A stretch of 64,000 bases of DNA from JASLDZ01 sp964242625 (GCA_964242625.1 CAXTAO010000013.1:1-64000), one strand, 5' to 3'; shown: positions 37,737 through 46,346, numbered from the stretch's first letter. Notes: generated by a model not told the origin, from the letters alone. Numbers and translations: made by a program.

Positions 37737-37797
37737 GTCGGCCCAACGGCGCGGGCGCCGCGCCGTTCCCCTTGCCGCCGCCGGACCTCCGCCGCAC

Positions 37798-39042
37798 ATG
37801 GACCGCATGAGCGAGCCCCTCCGCGCCGACGTGGCCATCGCCGGCGGCGGGCCGGTAGGGGCGACGCTGGCGCTGGCGCTGGCGCAGGCGGGGCTGGAGG
37901 TCGTGCTCGTCGACGCGCGGAAGCCGGGCGCGGCCGACGGCGGCCGCGCGCTCTTCGTCGCCGCCGCGCCGCACCGCATGTGGGGAGCGCTGGGGCTCGG
38001 CCCCGCGCTGGACGCCCACGCCCAGCCCGTCGCGTCCATGGCGGTGGAGATGGGGCCGCGCCTGGGCGCCTCAGCCTTCCCGCGAGTGGACGCCTTGCTG
38101 GCGATCGGCGGCGAGGACGCGGGCGACCTCGGCGGCCCCCTCGGCTGGCTCGTGGAGGAGGGCCCGGTGCAGGCGGCCTTGGCGGAGGCGCTCGCCGCGG
38201 CCGGCGTGCGCGTGCTCGCCCCGGCGCGGGTCGAGGACGTGGCCGTCGACGCCGCGACGGTCCGGGTGGTGCTGGACGATGGGCGCACGCTCCTGGCCCC
38301 GCTCGTGGTGGGCGCCGAGGGGCGGCGCTCGCGCGTGCGCGAGGCGGCCGGCATCGGCGTCTCGAACCGCGGCTACGGCCAGACCGCCGTCACCGCGACC
38401 TTCGCGCTCGAGCGAGGGCACGAGGGAATCGCGCGCCAGGTGTTCGCCCCCGGCGGCCCGCTCGCCCTGCTGCCGCTGGTGGGCGACCGCGCCAGCCTGG
38501 TGTGGAGCGCGCCGGACAGGGAGGCGCAGGCGCTCCTTGCGCTCGCGCCGGAGGTCTTTACCGCGCTCGTGGGCCGGCGGTTCGGCGAGGCGGCGGGCGC
38601 GCTGCGGCTCCTCGGCGAGCGTCGGAGTTTTTCGCTCTCCTTGCAGCTGGCCGATGCGCTGGTCGGGCCGCGCATCGCGCTCACCGGCGACGCCGCCCAC
38701 GCCGTGCATCCCATCGCAGGCCAGGGGCTGAATCTCGGCCTGAAGGACGCCGCCGCCCTGGCCGAGGTCGTGATCGACGCGCGGCGCCTGGGCGAGGACT
38801 GGGGCGCCGCGGCGGTGTTGGAGCGCTACGCCCGCTGGCGGCGGTTCGACCGGGCCGCGCTGGCGGCGGCGACCGACGGCTTCGCCCGCGGCTTCTCGGC
38901 CCCCGGCGGCCCCCTGCGCGCGCTGGGCGGTGTGGCGCTCGCCGCGGCGAACGCGGCCGGACCCGCGCGGCGGCTCTTCGCGCGGGAGGCGGCGGGCGCG
39001 CTCGGCGACACGCCGCGACTCCTTCGCGGCGAGCCCGCCTGA
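37798..39042 (+). CDS. UbiH/UbiF-family FAD-dependent monooxygenase
   Basis: Flavoprotein hydroxylase of the UbiH/COQ6 family, 414 residues. The FAD dinucleotide motif is VAIAGGGPVGATLALALAQA, the NADPH/FAD-linking DG motif is in PLVVGAEGRRSRVREAAG, and the family signature is GDAAHAVHPIAGQGLNLGLK. It may hydroxylate the ubiquinone ring. Its position 41 bp upstream of crtY-crtI-crtB also allows a role in that operon. ATG starts at 37798 and 37807 are both possible. The C-terminal 60 residues are Ala/Arg-rich. Confidence 0.9.
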   Translation: MDRMSEPLRADVAIAGGGPVGATLALALAQAGLEVVLVDARKPGAADGGRALFVAAAPHRMWGALGLGPALDAHAQPVASMAVEMGPRLGASAFPRVDALLAIGGEDAGDLGGPLGWLVEEGPVQAALAEALAAAGVRVLAPARVEDVAVDAATVRVVLDDGRTLLAPLVVGAEGRRSRVREAAGIGVSNRGYGQTAVTATFALERGHEGIARQVFAPGGPLALLPLVGDRASLVWSAPDREAQALLALAPEVFTALVGRRFGEAAGALRLLGERRSFSLSLQLADALVGPRIALTGDAAHAVHPIAGQGLNLGLKDAAALAEVVIDARRLGEDWGAAAVLERYARWRRFDRAALAAATDGFARGFSAPGGPLRALGGVALAAANAAGPARRLFAREAAGALGDTPRLLRGEPA

Positions 39043-39083
39043 GGCGCGTGCGCCATCGGCCCGAAGCGTCTACAGTCCCCGCC

Positions 39084-40268
39084 GTGCCCGCCCCCGCGTT
39101 CGACGCCGACCTGATCCTCGCCGGCGGCGGCCTGTCGGCGGGAGTGCTCGCCCTCCGGCTGAAGGAGACGCGGCCCGACCTGCGGGTCGTGATCGTCGAG
39201 CGCGGGCCGACCGTGGGCGCCGGGCACACCTGGAGCGCGTTCGAGAGCGACTTCGACGCCGCCGACCTGCCGCTCGCCCAGGAACTCGCCGCCCACCGCT
39301 GGCCCGCCTACGCCGTGCGCTTCCCCGAGCACGCGCGCCGCCTCGCCTCGCCCTATCTGAGCGTGCCCGACCACCGGCTGCATGCGGCGGTGACCGCCGC
39401 GCTCGGCTCAAGCGTCATGACGGGCTGCGAGGTCGCCGAGCTCGCGGCGGACGGCGTGCGGCTGGCGGACGGGCGCCGCCTCAGCGCGCCCGCGGTGATG
39501 GACGCGCGCGGCCCCGCCGACGCGGGCGGGCTCGTGCTCGGCTTCCAGAAGTTCGCGGGGCTTGAGGTGGAGTGCGCCGAGCCGCACGGCCTCGTCGATC
39601 CCGTCATCATGGACGCGACCGTGCCCCAGCGTGACGGCTACCGCTTCGTCTACCTCCTGCCGTTCTCGCCCACCCGCGTGCTCATCGAGGACACACGCTA
39701 CGCCGACGGCCCGGCGCTCGACGCCGCCGACCTCTTGGAGGAGGCGCGCGCCTACGCCCGCGACCGCGGCTGGACGATCGCTCGGGAGGTGCGGGAGGAA
39801 CACGGCGTGCTCCCCGTGGCGCTGGCGGGCGACATCGCCGCTTTCTGGGACCGGGCGGAGCGCGAGAGCCCCGTGGGCCGCCTCGGCCTTCGCGCGGCGC
39901 TGTTCCACCCCACCACCGGGTACAGCCTGCCCGACGCCATGCGCGCTGCGCGGCGGCTCGCCGAGTTGCCGCAGATCACCACCGCCTCGACCGCCGCCTG
40001 CGTGCGCGCGCTCTCCACGGAGCTGTGGGAGGCGCGGGGCTTCTACCGCCTCCTCGACCGCATGCTGTTCCACGCCGCGCGGGGGCCCGAGCGCTACCGC
40101 GTGCTGCAGCGCTTCTATCGCCTGCCCGAACCCCTGATCCGACGCTTCTACGCCGCCCGCTGCACCCGCGCCGACAAGCTGCGGGTGCTGACCGGCCGCC
40201 CGCCCGTGCCGATCGGGCGCGCGCTGGGCTGCCTGTCGGAATCCGCACTCCTGCCCGAGGCCGCATGA
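39084..40268 (+). CDS. crtY: Lycopene beta-cyclase CrtY
   Basis: Cyclises lycopene to beta-carotene. The 394 residues carry the N-terminal dinucleotide motif DLILAGGGLSAGVLALRL, the CrtY-type GAGHTWSAFESDF, FQKFAGLEVECAEPHG (the family's QxF-G-E-E region) and the C-terminal LDRMLFHAARGPERYRVLQR typical of the Pantoea-type cyclase. The start is a GTG at 39084; no ATG is available nearby. The stop codon overlaps crtI by 4 nt. Confidence 0.93.
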   Translation: MPAPAFDADLILAGGGLSAGVLALRLKETRPDLRVVIVERGPTVGAGHTWSAFESDFDAADLPLAQELAAHRWPAYAVRFPEHARRLASPYLSVPDHRLHAAVTAALGSSVMTGCEVAELAADGVRLADGRRLSAPAVMDARGPADAGGLVLGFQKFAGLEVECAEPHGLVDPVIMDATVPQRDGYRFVYLLPFSPTRVLIEDTRYADGPALDAADLLEEARAYARDRGWTIAREVREEHGVLPVALAGDIAAFWDRAERESPVGRLGLRAALFHPTTGYSLPDAMRAARRLAELPQITTASTAACVRALSTELWEARGFYRLLDRMLFHAARGPERYRVLQRFYRLPEPLIRRFYAARCTRADKLRVLTGRPPVPIGRALGCLSESALLPEAA

Positions 40269-41806
40269 CCCGCACGTCTTCCTCCCCGCAGACGGCCGCA
40301 GTGATCGGCGCGGGCTTCGGCGGCCTGGCGCTGGCGGTGCGGCTGCAGTCGGCCGGGATCGCCACCACCCTCTACGAGGCGAGGGACAAGCCGGGCGGCC
40401 GCGCCTACGTCTACGAGGACGACGGCTTCACCTTCGACGCCGGCCCGACCGTCATCACCGACCCGGACTGCCTGCGCGAGCTGTGGGCGCTCTCCGGCCG
40501 CGACATGGCCGACGATGTGACGCTGCTGCCCGTCAGCCCATTCTACCGCCTCCTGTGGTCGGACGGGGCGAGCTTCGACTACGTCAACGACCAAGCCGAG
40601 CTCGACCGGCAGATCATGGCGATGGAGCCGCGCGACGTCGGAGGTTACCGCCGTTTCCTCGCCTATTCGCAGGAACTCTACCGCGAGGGCTACGAGAAGC
40701 TGGGCTCGGTGCCCTTCCTCGACTTCGCCTCCATGCTGCGCGCCGCGCCCGAGCTCGTGCGGCTGGAGGCGTGGAAGAGCGTGCACGCCAAGGTGGCCGA
40801 ATTCATCAGCGAGCCGCACCTGCAGCAGGCCTTCTCCTTCCACTCGCTCCTGGTGGGCGGCAACCCGTTCGCCACCTCGTCCATCTACGGGCTGATCCAC
40901 GCGCTGGAGCGCAAGGGGGGCGTGTGGTTCCCCAAGGGGGGCACGGGCGCCCTGATCCGCGGGCTGCTGTCCTTGTTCCAGGAGTTGGGCGGGACCTACC
41001 GCGGCGGCGCGCCGGTCGAGCAGATCACTACGAGCGGCGGCCGTGTCACCGGCGTGCGCACGGGCGGCGAGACGCAGACGTTCGACATGGTGGCCTCCAA
41101 CGCCGACGTGGCGACGACCTACCGGCGGCTCCTGTCCGACGAGCCGATCGCGCGTCCGACGGCGCGCTCGCTCGAGCGCAAGCGCTGGTCGATGTCGCTC
41201 TTCGTGATCTACTTCGGGCTGAAGCGGCGCCACCCGGACGTGGCGCACCACACGGTGATCTTCGGCCCGCGCTACAAGGAGCTGATCGGCGAGATCTTCA
41301 ACGGGCCGGAGCTGGCGCAGGACTTCTCGCTCTACCTGCACCGGCCGACCGCGTCCGACCCCGACCTGGCGCCGGAGGGCTGCGACGGCTTCTACGTGCT
41401 CTCGCCGGTGCCCCACCTCGGCCGCGCCGACCTCGACTGGGCGACGCAGGGGCCGCTCTACCGTGACCGCATCCTCGACTATCTGGAGGAGAAGCTCCTG
41501 CCCGGCCTCAAGGCCGACCTCGTCACCTCGCGCATCTTCACGCCGTTCGACTTCCGCGACGAGCTGGGCGCGCACCTGGGGTCGGCCTTCTCGCTGGAGC
41601 CGATCCTGACGCAGAGCGCCTTCTTCCGCGCCCACAACCGCGACGACCGGCTGCGCGGCCTCTACATCGTGGGCGCGGGGTCGCACCCGGGCGCGGGCGT
41701 GCCGGGGGTGGTCGGCTCGGCTAAGGCGACGGCGGGGCTGATGCTGGCGCAGGTGGGGCTCCACACCTCCGAGGTCGGCGCGCCGGTTCGGCTCGCCGCC
41801 GAGTGA
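40265..41806 (+). CDS. crtI: Phytoene desaturase CrtI
   Basis: FAD enzyme that introduces four double bases' worth of unsaturation, taking phytoene to lycopene. The 513 residues begin with AAVIGAGFGGLALAVRLQSA and EARDKPGGRAYVYEDDGFTF plus DAGPTVIT. They include the family blocks GGNPFATSSIYGLIHALER and VWFPKGGTGALI and end with LYIVGAGSHPGAGVPGVVGS. Overlaps crtY (ATGA) and crtB (GTGA), so the three are translationally coupled. Confidence 0.96.
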   Translation: MTRTSSSPQTAAVIGAGFGGLALAVRLQSAGIATTLYEARDKPGGRAYVYEDDGFTFDAGPTVITDPDCLRELWALSGRDMADDVTLLPVSPFYRLLWSDGASFDYVNDQAELDRQIMAMEPRDVGGYRRFLAYSQELYREGYEKLGSVPFLDFASMLRAAPELVRLEAWKSVHAKVAEFISEPHLQQAFSFHSLLVGGNPFATSSIYGLIHALERKGGVWFPKGGTGALIRGLLSLFQELGGTYRGGAPVEQITTSGGRVTGVRTGGETQTFDMVASNADVATTYRRLLSDEPIARPTARSLERKRWSMSLFVIYFGLKRRHPDVAHHTVIFGPRYKELIGEIFNGPELAQDFSLYLHRPTASDPDLAPEGCDGFYVLSPVPHLGRADLDWATQGPLYRDRILDYLEEKLLPGLKADLVTSRIFTPFDFRDELGAHLGSAFSLEPILTQSAFFRAHNRDDRLRGLYIVGAGSHPGAGVPGVVGSAKATAGLMLAQVGLHTSEVGAPVRLAAE

Positions 41807-42735
41807 GCCGTGCGACCGCGCGGGCGGCGGCGCGGGTCATAGCGGAAGGGTCGCAGAGCTTCGCCGCCGCCGCCCGCCTCCTCCCCGCCGCCCAGCGCGA
41901 CGACGCGCAGAGGCTCTACGCCTGGTGCCGCTGGTGCGACGACGTGATGGACGGCCAGGCGCTGGGCCGCGGCGCTGAGGCGCTCACCGCAGCTGACCGG
42001 GCCGAGCGCCTGGCGAGGCTTGAGCGCGACACTCGCGCGGCGCTGGCGGGCTCGCCGCCCGACGCTCTGCCCTTCGAGGCGCTGGCCGAGGTGGCCGCGC
42101 GCGTGGGCCTCTCCGAGCGCTGGCCGCTGGAGCACCTGGCGGGGTTCGCCGCTGATGTGGAGCCCAAGCCGTTCGCCGATCTTCCCGCCCTCCTGCAGTA
42201 CTGCTGGGGGGTGGCGGGCGTGGTGGGGGTAATGATGGCGCGCGTCATGGGCGTGGCGGAAAACGACCTCGACACGCTCCGCCGCGCCCAGGACCTGGGG
42301 CTCGCCTTCCAGCTCACCAATATCGCGCGCGACGTGGCGGAGGATGCCGGCGCGTGTCGGGTGTACCTCCCCGCCGACTGGCTGGCGGCGCGCGGCCTGG
42401 AGGCCGATCCCGCCGCGATCCTGCACCCGGCGGCCGCGCCACGGGTGGCGGAGGTGGTGGCCCAGCTGGTGGAGGCGGCCGAGCCCTTCTACCGCTCGGC
42501 CACCGGCGGCCTGCCCGCGCTGGGCTTCAAGGCCGCCTGGGGCATCGCCGCCGCGCGCGACGTCTACCGCGAGATCGGCCGCCGAGTGGCGCACGACGGC
42601 GAGAGGGCGCTTCGCCGACGGACCTACGTGCCCGCCGGGCGCAAGCGCATGCTGGCCGCGCTGGCGCTCGGCGCGGCCATCCGCTCGCGCGCAGGGCGCC
42701 CGCCGCCCCGGCCGGACCTCTGGAGCGCGCTCTAG
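41803..42735 (+). CDS. crtB: Phytoene synthase CrtB
   Basis: Condenses two geranylgeranyl diphosphates to phytoene. The 310 residues contain both prenyl-transferase aspartate motifs: CRWCDDVMDG near residue 45 and FQLTNIARDVAEDAGACRVY with LP following. The GTG start overlaps the crtI stop codon. It is the last gene of the operon and nearly abuts the convergent SDR gene (1 nt). Confidence 0.95.
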   Translation: MSRATARAAARVIAEGSQSFAAAARLLPAAQRDDAQRLYAWCRWCDDVMDGQALGRGAEALTAADRAERLARLERDTRAALAGSPPDALPFEALAEVAARVGLSERWPLEHLAGFAADVEPKPFADLPALLQYCWGVAGVVGVMMARVMGVAENDLDTLRRAQDLGLAFQLTNIARDVAEDAGACRVYLPADWLAARGLEADPAAILHPAAAPRVAEVVAQLVEAAEPFYRSATGGLPALGFKAAWGIAAARDVYREIGRRVAHDGERALRRRTYVPAGRKRMLAALALGAAIRSRAGRPPPRPDLWSAL

Positions 42736-42736
42736 C

Positions 42737-43507
42737 TCAGCTCAGCGCCGGCTGGCCGTTGGAGGCGGAAAGCCCTCCGTCCACGGGCAGGTTCACCCCG
42801 GTGACGAAGCGCGCATCCTCGCTCGCCAAAAAGGCCACCACGCCCGCCACATCGTCGGGCTCGCCGCCGCGGCCCATGGGGATCCGCTCCTCGAACTTCC
42901 TGATGAGCTCGGGCTGCTCGGCCATGCCCGAGGTCATGGGCGTCTTGGTGTAGCTCGGATTTACCGCATTGACGCGCACGCCGTGCTTCGCCTCATCCAA
43001 GGCGAGCGCGCGGGTGAAGTTGGTCACAGCCCCCTTGGCCGCGTTGTAGAAGCTGTGGTTCCAGTCGCCGCCGATCCCCGACACCGACGACATGTTGATG
43101 ATGCAGCCGCGCCGTTCGCGCAGGTGGGCGATCGTCTCGCGGCACATGAAGAACACGCCGTCCACGTCGGTCGACATGATCCGCCGCCACTCGTCGATCC
43201 CGCCCTCGTCCACCTGGCCCAGGTGATCGACACCCGCGATGTTGCAGACGACGTCGATCCCTCCGAACCGCGAGGCGACATCGCCCACGAAGCGCTTCAC
43301 CTCATCGTGGGACGACACGTCGACCACCGACTGCATGACCTCGCCCTCCGCTCCCGCGAGGTCGGTGGCGAGCTTGCCGAGCTTGTCCGCATCGCTGTCG
43401 GCCAGCGCCAGAGCCGCGCCTTCCGCGGCGAACCGGCGCGCGACGGCCTCGCCTATGCCGGACGCGGCCCCCGTGACCGCCACGACCTTACCGGTGAACC
43501 TCGACAT
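42737..43507 (-). CDS. Short-chain dehydrogenase/reductase
   Basis: Classical SDR of 256 residues. The NAD(P)-binding motif is VAVTGAASGIGEAVARRFA. An Asp at the end of strand 2 (LALADSDADKL) suggests NAD preference. The active site is Ser in NMSSVSGIGGDWNHS with YNAAKGA (Tyr-x-x-x-Lys). The C terminus is DARFVTGVNLPVDGGLS. The start at the ATG 43507 fits the family N terminus. Substrate unknown. It lies upstream of the rpsT promoter in the opposite direction. Confidence 0.92.
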   Translation of the reverse strand: MSRFTGKVVAVTGAASGIGEAVARRFAAEGAALALADSDADKLGKLATDLAGAEGEVMQSVVDVSSHDEVKRFVGDVASRFGGIDVVCNIAGVDHLGQVDEGGIDEWRRIMSTDVDGVFFMCRETIAHLRERRGCIINMSSVSGIGGDWNHSFYNAAKGAVTNFTRALALDEAKHGVRVNAVNPSYTKTPMTSGMAEQPELIRKFEERIPMGRGGEPDDVAGVVAFLASEDARFVTGVNLPVDGGLSASNGQPALS

Positions 43508-43597
43508 GCTCTGCGCTCCTGCGATGCGCGGCCGCAACGCGGGGCGCCAGGCCTTGTTCAGGCGGTCGACCACCTGCCGCAGGTGGGCGGGTTCGCG

Positions 43598-43626
43598 TTG
43601 ACGGCGGGGGACCCCTCCCGTATATC
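43598..43626 (+). promoter_or_regulatory. Probable sigma-70 promoter of rpsT
   Basis: TTGACG (43,598-43,603), a 17-nt spacer and TATATC (43,621-43,626) lie 66 bp upstream of the rpsT ATG. The same layout occurs before rpmJ, another ribosomal protein gene. Confidence 0.7.
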
Positions 43627-43692
43627 CGCGCGCTCACGTTTCGCCCGGCCGCCGCGGCCGCGCCCTCCTGTCACCCCGAGAAGTCCGCCCGC

Positions 43693-43962
43693 ATGGCCAA
43701 CAATCCCGGCTCCAAGAAGGCCATCCGCAAGATCGAGGCCCGCACGGAGGTCAACCGCTCGCGCCGTTCGCGCGTGCGCACCTTCCTCAAGCGCTTCGAG
43801 GACGCGGTGAAGGGCGGCGACGCCGAGGCCGCGCGGACCGCCTTCACCGAGGCGCAGTCGGAGCTGATGCGCGCCGTCGGCAAGGGCGTGGTCCACAAGA
43901 ACACCGGTGCGCGCAAGGTGTCGCGCCTGCACGCCCGCCTGAAGGGCATGGCGAGCGCCTGA
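43693..43962 (+). CDS. rpsT: 30S ribosomal protein S20
   Basis: A small, highly basic helical protein binding 16S rRNA, 89 residues. It begins MANNPGSKKAIRKIEARTEV and ends GARKVSRLHARLKGMASA, with the family's NRSRRSRVRTFLKRFE block. ATG start. It is followed by a clear intrinsic terminator and then dnaA, the rpsT-dnaA order known from Caulobacter and relatives. Confidence 0.97.
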   Translation: MANNPGSKKAIRKIEARTEVNRSRRSRVRTFLKRFEDAVKGGDAEAARTAFTEAQSELMRAVGKGVVHKNTGARKVSRLHARLKGMASA

Positions 43963-44015
43963 GCGACCCGCGACGGCCCGTCGCACGGGTCGGTAAAGTA
44001 TTGAGCTGAAACAGG

Positions 44016-44046
44016 AACCACGGACGCACCCCGTCCGTGGTTTTTT
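44016..44046 (+). terminator. Intrinsic terminator of rpsT
   Basis: A perfect 10-bp stem, AACCACGGAC / GTCCGTGGTT, with loop GCACCCC is followed by a T run (44,041-44,046). It is the clearest rho-independent terminator in the window and separates rpsT from dnaA. Confidence 0.92.
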
Positions 44047-44161
44047 GTTGTGTTCTGACGGGTCGGCGGAGCGCGAACTGTCGCACTTCGGGATTCCCGA
44101 GGCCGAAAAAGGCCTTGCGCGAGTCAAACTCTTTATTCGCCGGAGCCGTCCCGAATCGGCG

Positions 44162-44189
44162 TTGACCCTCCCCGGTCGGCGGCTAGTCT
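44162..44189 (+). promoter_or_regulatory. Candidate dnaA promoter
   Basis: TTGACC (44,162-44,167) is followed after 16 nt by TAGTCT (44,184-44,189), leaving a leader of about 120 nt before the dnaA ATG. The -10 match is only 3 of 6. The rest of the 270 bp between the rpsT terminator and dnaA shows a small hairpin, AGGCC / GGCCT near 44,100, but no DnaA box that I could recognise. Confidence 0.4.
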
Positions 44190-44316
44190 CGGTCCAGAGA
44201 CGACCTCCACCCTCATTTCGGGCGGCCCCGGCGGAGAGCGCACGCTTTCCGCGACGGGAAGGTGTGTCCTCCGAAGCGGACCGGGAGCGTCTGCGCGCGG
44301 CGAGGGGAGAGAGCGC

Positions 44317-45786
44317 ATGCAGGCGCTGGCGGACAGGGGCCTGGAGGGCGGGATGCAGGGCGCAGCCGGGGACGGGGCGGTCTGGCTCCAGGCGTGCCAG
44401 GCGCTGCGCGGCGAGGTCGGCGAGGCCGCCTTCGGCTCCTACATCGAGCCCGCACGGCTCCGACGCGCCCGCTCCGGCCGGCTCGTCGTGGTCACCCCCA
44501 CCGGCGTCGCGCGCGACTGGCTGCGCAAGAACGCCTGGCGGCGCCTCAGCGAAGTCTGGGCCGAGCGCGACCCTGAGCACCGCGCCCTGCAGCTCGCCAG
44601 CCGCACCGAGTTCGAGACCGAGCACGGCGGCGCGGGCGAGGCGGCCGAGCCCGAACGCGCCGCCGCGTCGCCCCAGCCGCCCGCCGCCGGACTGCGCCTC
44701 GCAAGCCACGAGGGCGTGGCGCTGGATCCGCCGTCGCGCCCCGCGGGCTCGATCGGCGTCCTCGCCCGCTGCAACTTCGCGGGCTTCGTGCGCGGCGCGG
44801 CCAACGCCTTCGCCTTCGACACCGCGCGCAAGGTCGCCGAGTGGCGCGGCGGCGCCTTCAACCCCGTGGTCTTCCACAGCCCCTACGGGTTCGGGAAGAC
44901 GCACCTCCTCCAGGCGATCGCCCAGGAGGCGCAGGCCCAGCGCCCGGGCGCGCGCGTCGTGTATCTCGGGGCCGAGCGCTTCATGGCGGGCTATGTGCGC
45001 GCGGTGATGGAGCGCGCCGGCCCGGCCTTCAAGGACGACCTGCGCGCGGCCGACCTTCTCCTGATCGACGACGTGCAGTTCCTGGCGGGCAAGAAGGGCA
45101 GCCAGGAGGAGCTGTTCCACACGCTCACCGCCTTGATGGGCGAGGGCAAGCCCGTGGTGTTCGCCTGCGACCGCCACCCCAGCCAGCTGGCCGAGATGGA
45201 CGCGCGCCTCCGATCGCACCTCTGCGCCGGGCTCGTGTGCGGGATCGAGCCCTATGACAAGGCGCTGCGGCTGGGCGTCCTGGATCGCAAGCTGGTTGAA
45301 CTCGCCGACGACATCGGCTGCGAGCGCCAGGCCCGGCCGGAGGTGCTGCAGTTCCTGGCCGACCGCTTCGTCGACTCGGTCCGTGAGCTCGAGGGCGGGC
45401 TCAAGACGCTGGTGGCGCGCGCGGGCGAGCGGCTGTCGCAGCTGTCGCTCGACGAGGCCTCGACCTTCCTGCGCCCGCATCTCAAAGGGGCGGAGCGCCG
45501 CGTCACGGTGGACGAGATCCAGAAGGCCACCTGCGACCACTTCAAGCTGAAGCAGGCCGACCTCCTCTCCGAGCGGCGCACCCGGGCGATCGCGCGGCCG
45601 CGGCAGGTGGCCATGTACCTGGCCAAGACGATGACCACGCGCTCCTACCCCGACATCGGCCGGCGCTTCGGCAACCGCGACCACACGACGGTGCTGCACG
45701 CGGTGCGCCAGATCGAGAAGCTAAAGGCCGAGGACCCGGGCCTCGCCGCCGACGTGGACGCGCTGACCCGCAAGCTGCGGGATTGA
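44317..45786 (+). CDS. dnaA: Chromosomal replication initiator protein DnaA
   Basis: AAA+ initiator that opens oriC, 489 residues. Domain I (WLQACQALRGEVGEAAFGSY) is followed by a variable linker. Walker A is in VVFHSPYGFGKTHLLQAIAQ near residue 190, Walker B in LLLIDDVQFLAGKK near 247, the arginine-finger region in DARLRSHLCAGL, and the C-terminal DNA-binding signature in FGNRDHTTVLHAVRQIEKL. The first Walker A glycine is replaced by Ser (SPYGFGKT). The ATG at 44317 is preceded by AGGGGAG. Confidence 0.96.
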   Translation: MQALADRGLEGGMQGAAGDGAVWLQACQALRGEVGEAAFGSYIEPARLRRARSGRLVVVTPTGVARDWLRKNAWRRLSEVWAERDPEHRALQLASRTEFETEHGGAGEAAEPERAAASPQPPAAGLRLASHEGVALDPPSRPAGSIGVLARCNFAGFVRGAANAFAFDTARKVAEWRGGAFNPVVFHSPYGFGKTHLLQAIAQEAQAQRPGARVVYLGAERFMAGYVRAVMERAGPAFKDDLRAADLLLIDDVQFLAGKKGSQEELFHTLTALMGEGKPVVFACDRHPSQLAEMDARLRSHLCAGLVCGIEPYDKALRLGVLDRKLVELADDIGCERQARPEVLQFLADRFVDSVRELEGGLKTLVARAGERLSQLSLDEASTFLRPHLKGAERRVTVDEIQKATCDHFKLKQADLLSERRTRAIARPRQVAMYLAKTMTTRSYPDIGRRFGNRDHTTVLHAVRQIEKLKAEDPGLAADVDALTRKLRD

Positions 45787-45849
45787 GGGCGGGGATCCAG
45801 GCCGCCGGCGTGCCTGAGGCTGAGGGGCGTTTCCGGCGCTTCGTTCTGA

Positions 45850-46288
45850 CGCCGGGTGGCGCCGCCGTGCTCGGCCGCGTCAAGGCGACCTGCTCCGCAG
45901 CTGCTTCGCTGCGCTCCGCAGCCTTGACCCGCCCTGCGCGCGACGGCTGATCGGAGGGGTCGGGACGCGGGGCGTCCCTCAGTTCAAGTTCGACTTGGCC
46001 TGCGGCCCGCGTCGAACACAGGGCTGAGGCTCGCCACCGGCCGCCATCGGCGGGCGGCGCTCTTGGGAGCTACGCAATCGCTCGGGCTCGACGGACGCCC
46101 CAGCCTCGACCCTCACATGTGAAGCCCTGTGTTCGACCCGCCGGAGGCGTTGTCGAACTATCGAAGGGACGCCCCGCGTCCCGACGCCCCCGCGTCAGCC
46201 GTCGAGCGCAGGGCGGGTCAAGGGCGAAGCGTCAGCGAAGAGCGAAGCGTCCCTTGACGCGACCGAGCACGGCGGCACCACCCGGCGT
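45850..46288. repeat. Long composite inverted repeat (copies B and C, head to head)
   Basis: This element fills most of the 583-bp gene-free space between dnaA and the TPR gene. Copy B (45,850-45,977) is the reverse complement of copy C (46,168-46,288). Their outer ends match perfectly (ACGCCGGGTGG / CCACCCGGCGT). Between them lies a second perfect 15-bp inverted repeat, GTCGAACACAGGGCT at 46,012-46,026 and its complement at 46,124-46,138. Each copy has an internal hairpin: TCAAGGC/GCCTTGA in B, TCAAGGG/CCCTTGA in C. No open frame inside looks coding. The left flank 45,787-45,849 holds nothing recognisable. Confidence 0.85.
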
Positions 46289-46291
46289 CCA

Positions 46292-46346
46292 GTCGGCGCA
46301 CGCATAGCGACGTACTGGAGTCACAAAGACTGCAGGGTGCGCCGAC
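46292..46346. repeat. 10-bp inverted repeat flanking a 35-nt loop
   Basis: GTCGGCGCAC (46,292-46,301) and GTGCGCCGAC (46,337-46,346) are perfect complements, immediately right of the composite repeat and 24 bp beyond the stop codon of the TPR gene on the minus strand. It could be a transcript end or a third part of the repeat element. There is no T run. Confidence 0.5.

Noticed and set aside
45850..46288. Insertion sequence or CRISPR array downstream of dnaA
   Set aside because: There is no transposase frame, and the repeat units are two inverted copies, not many short direct repeats with regular spacers.
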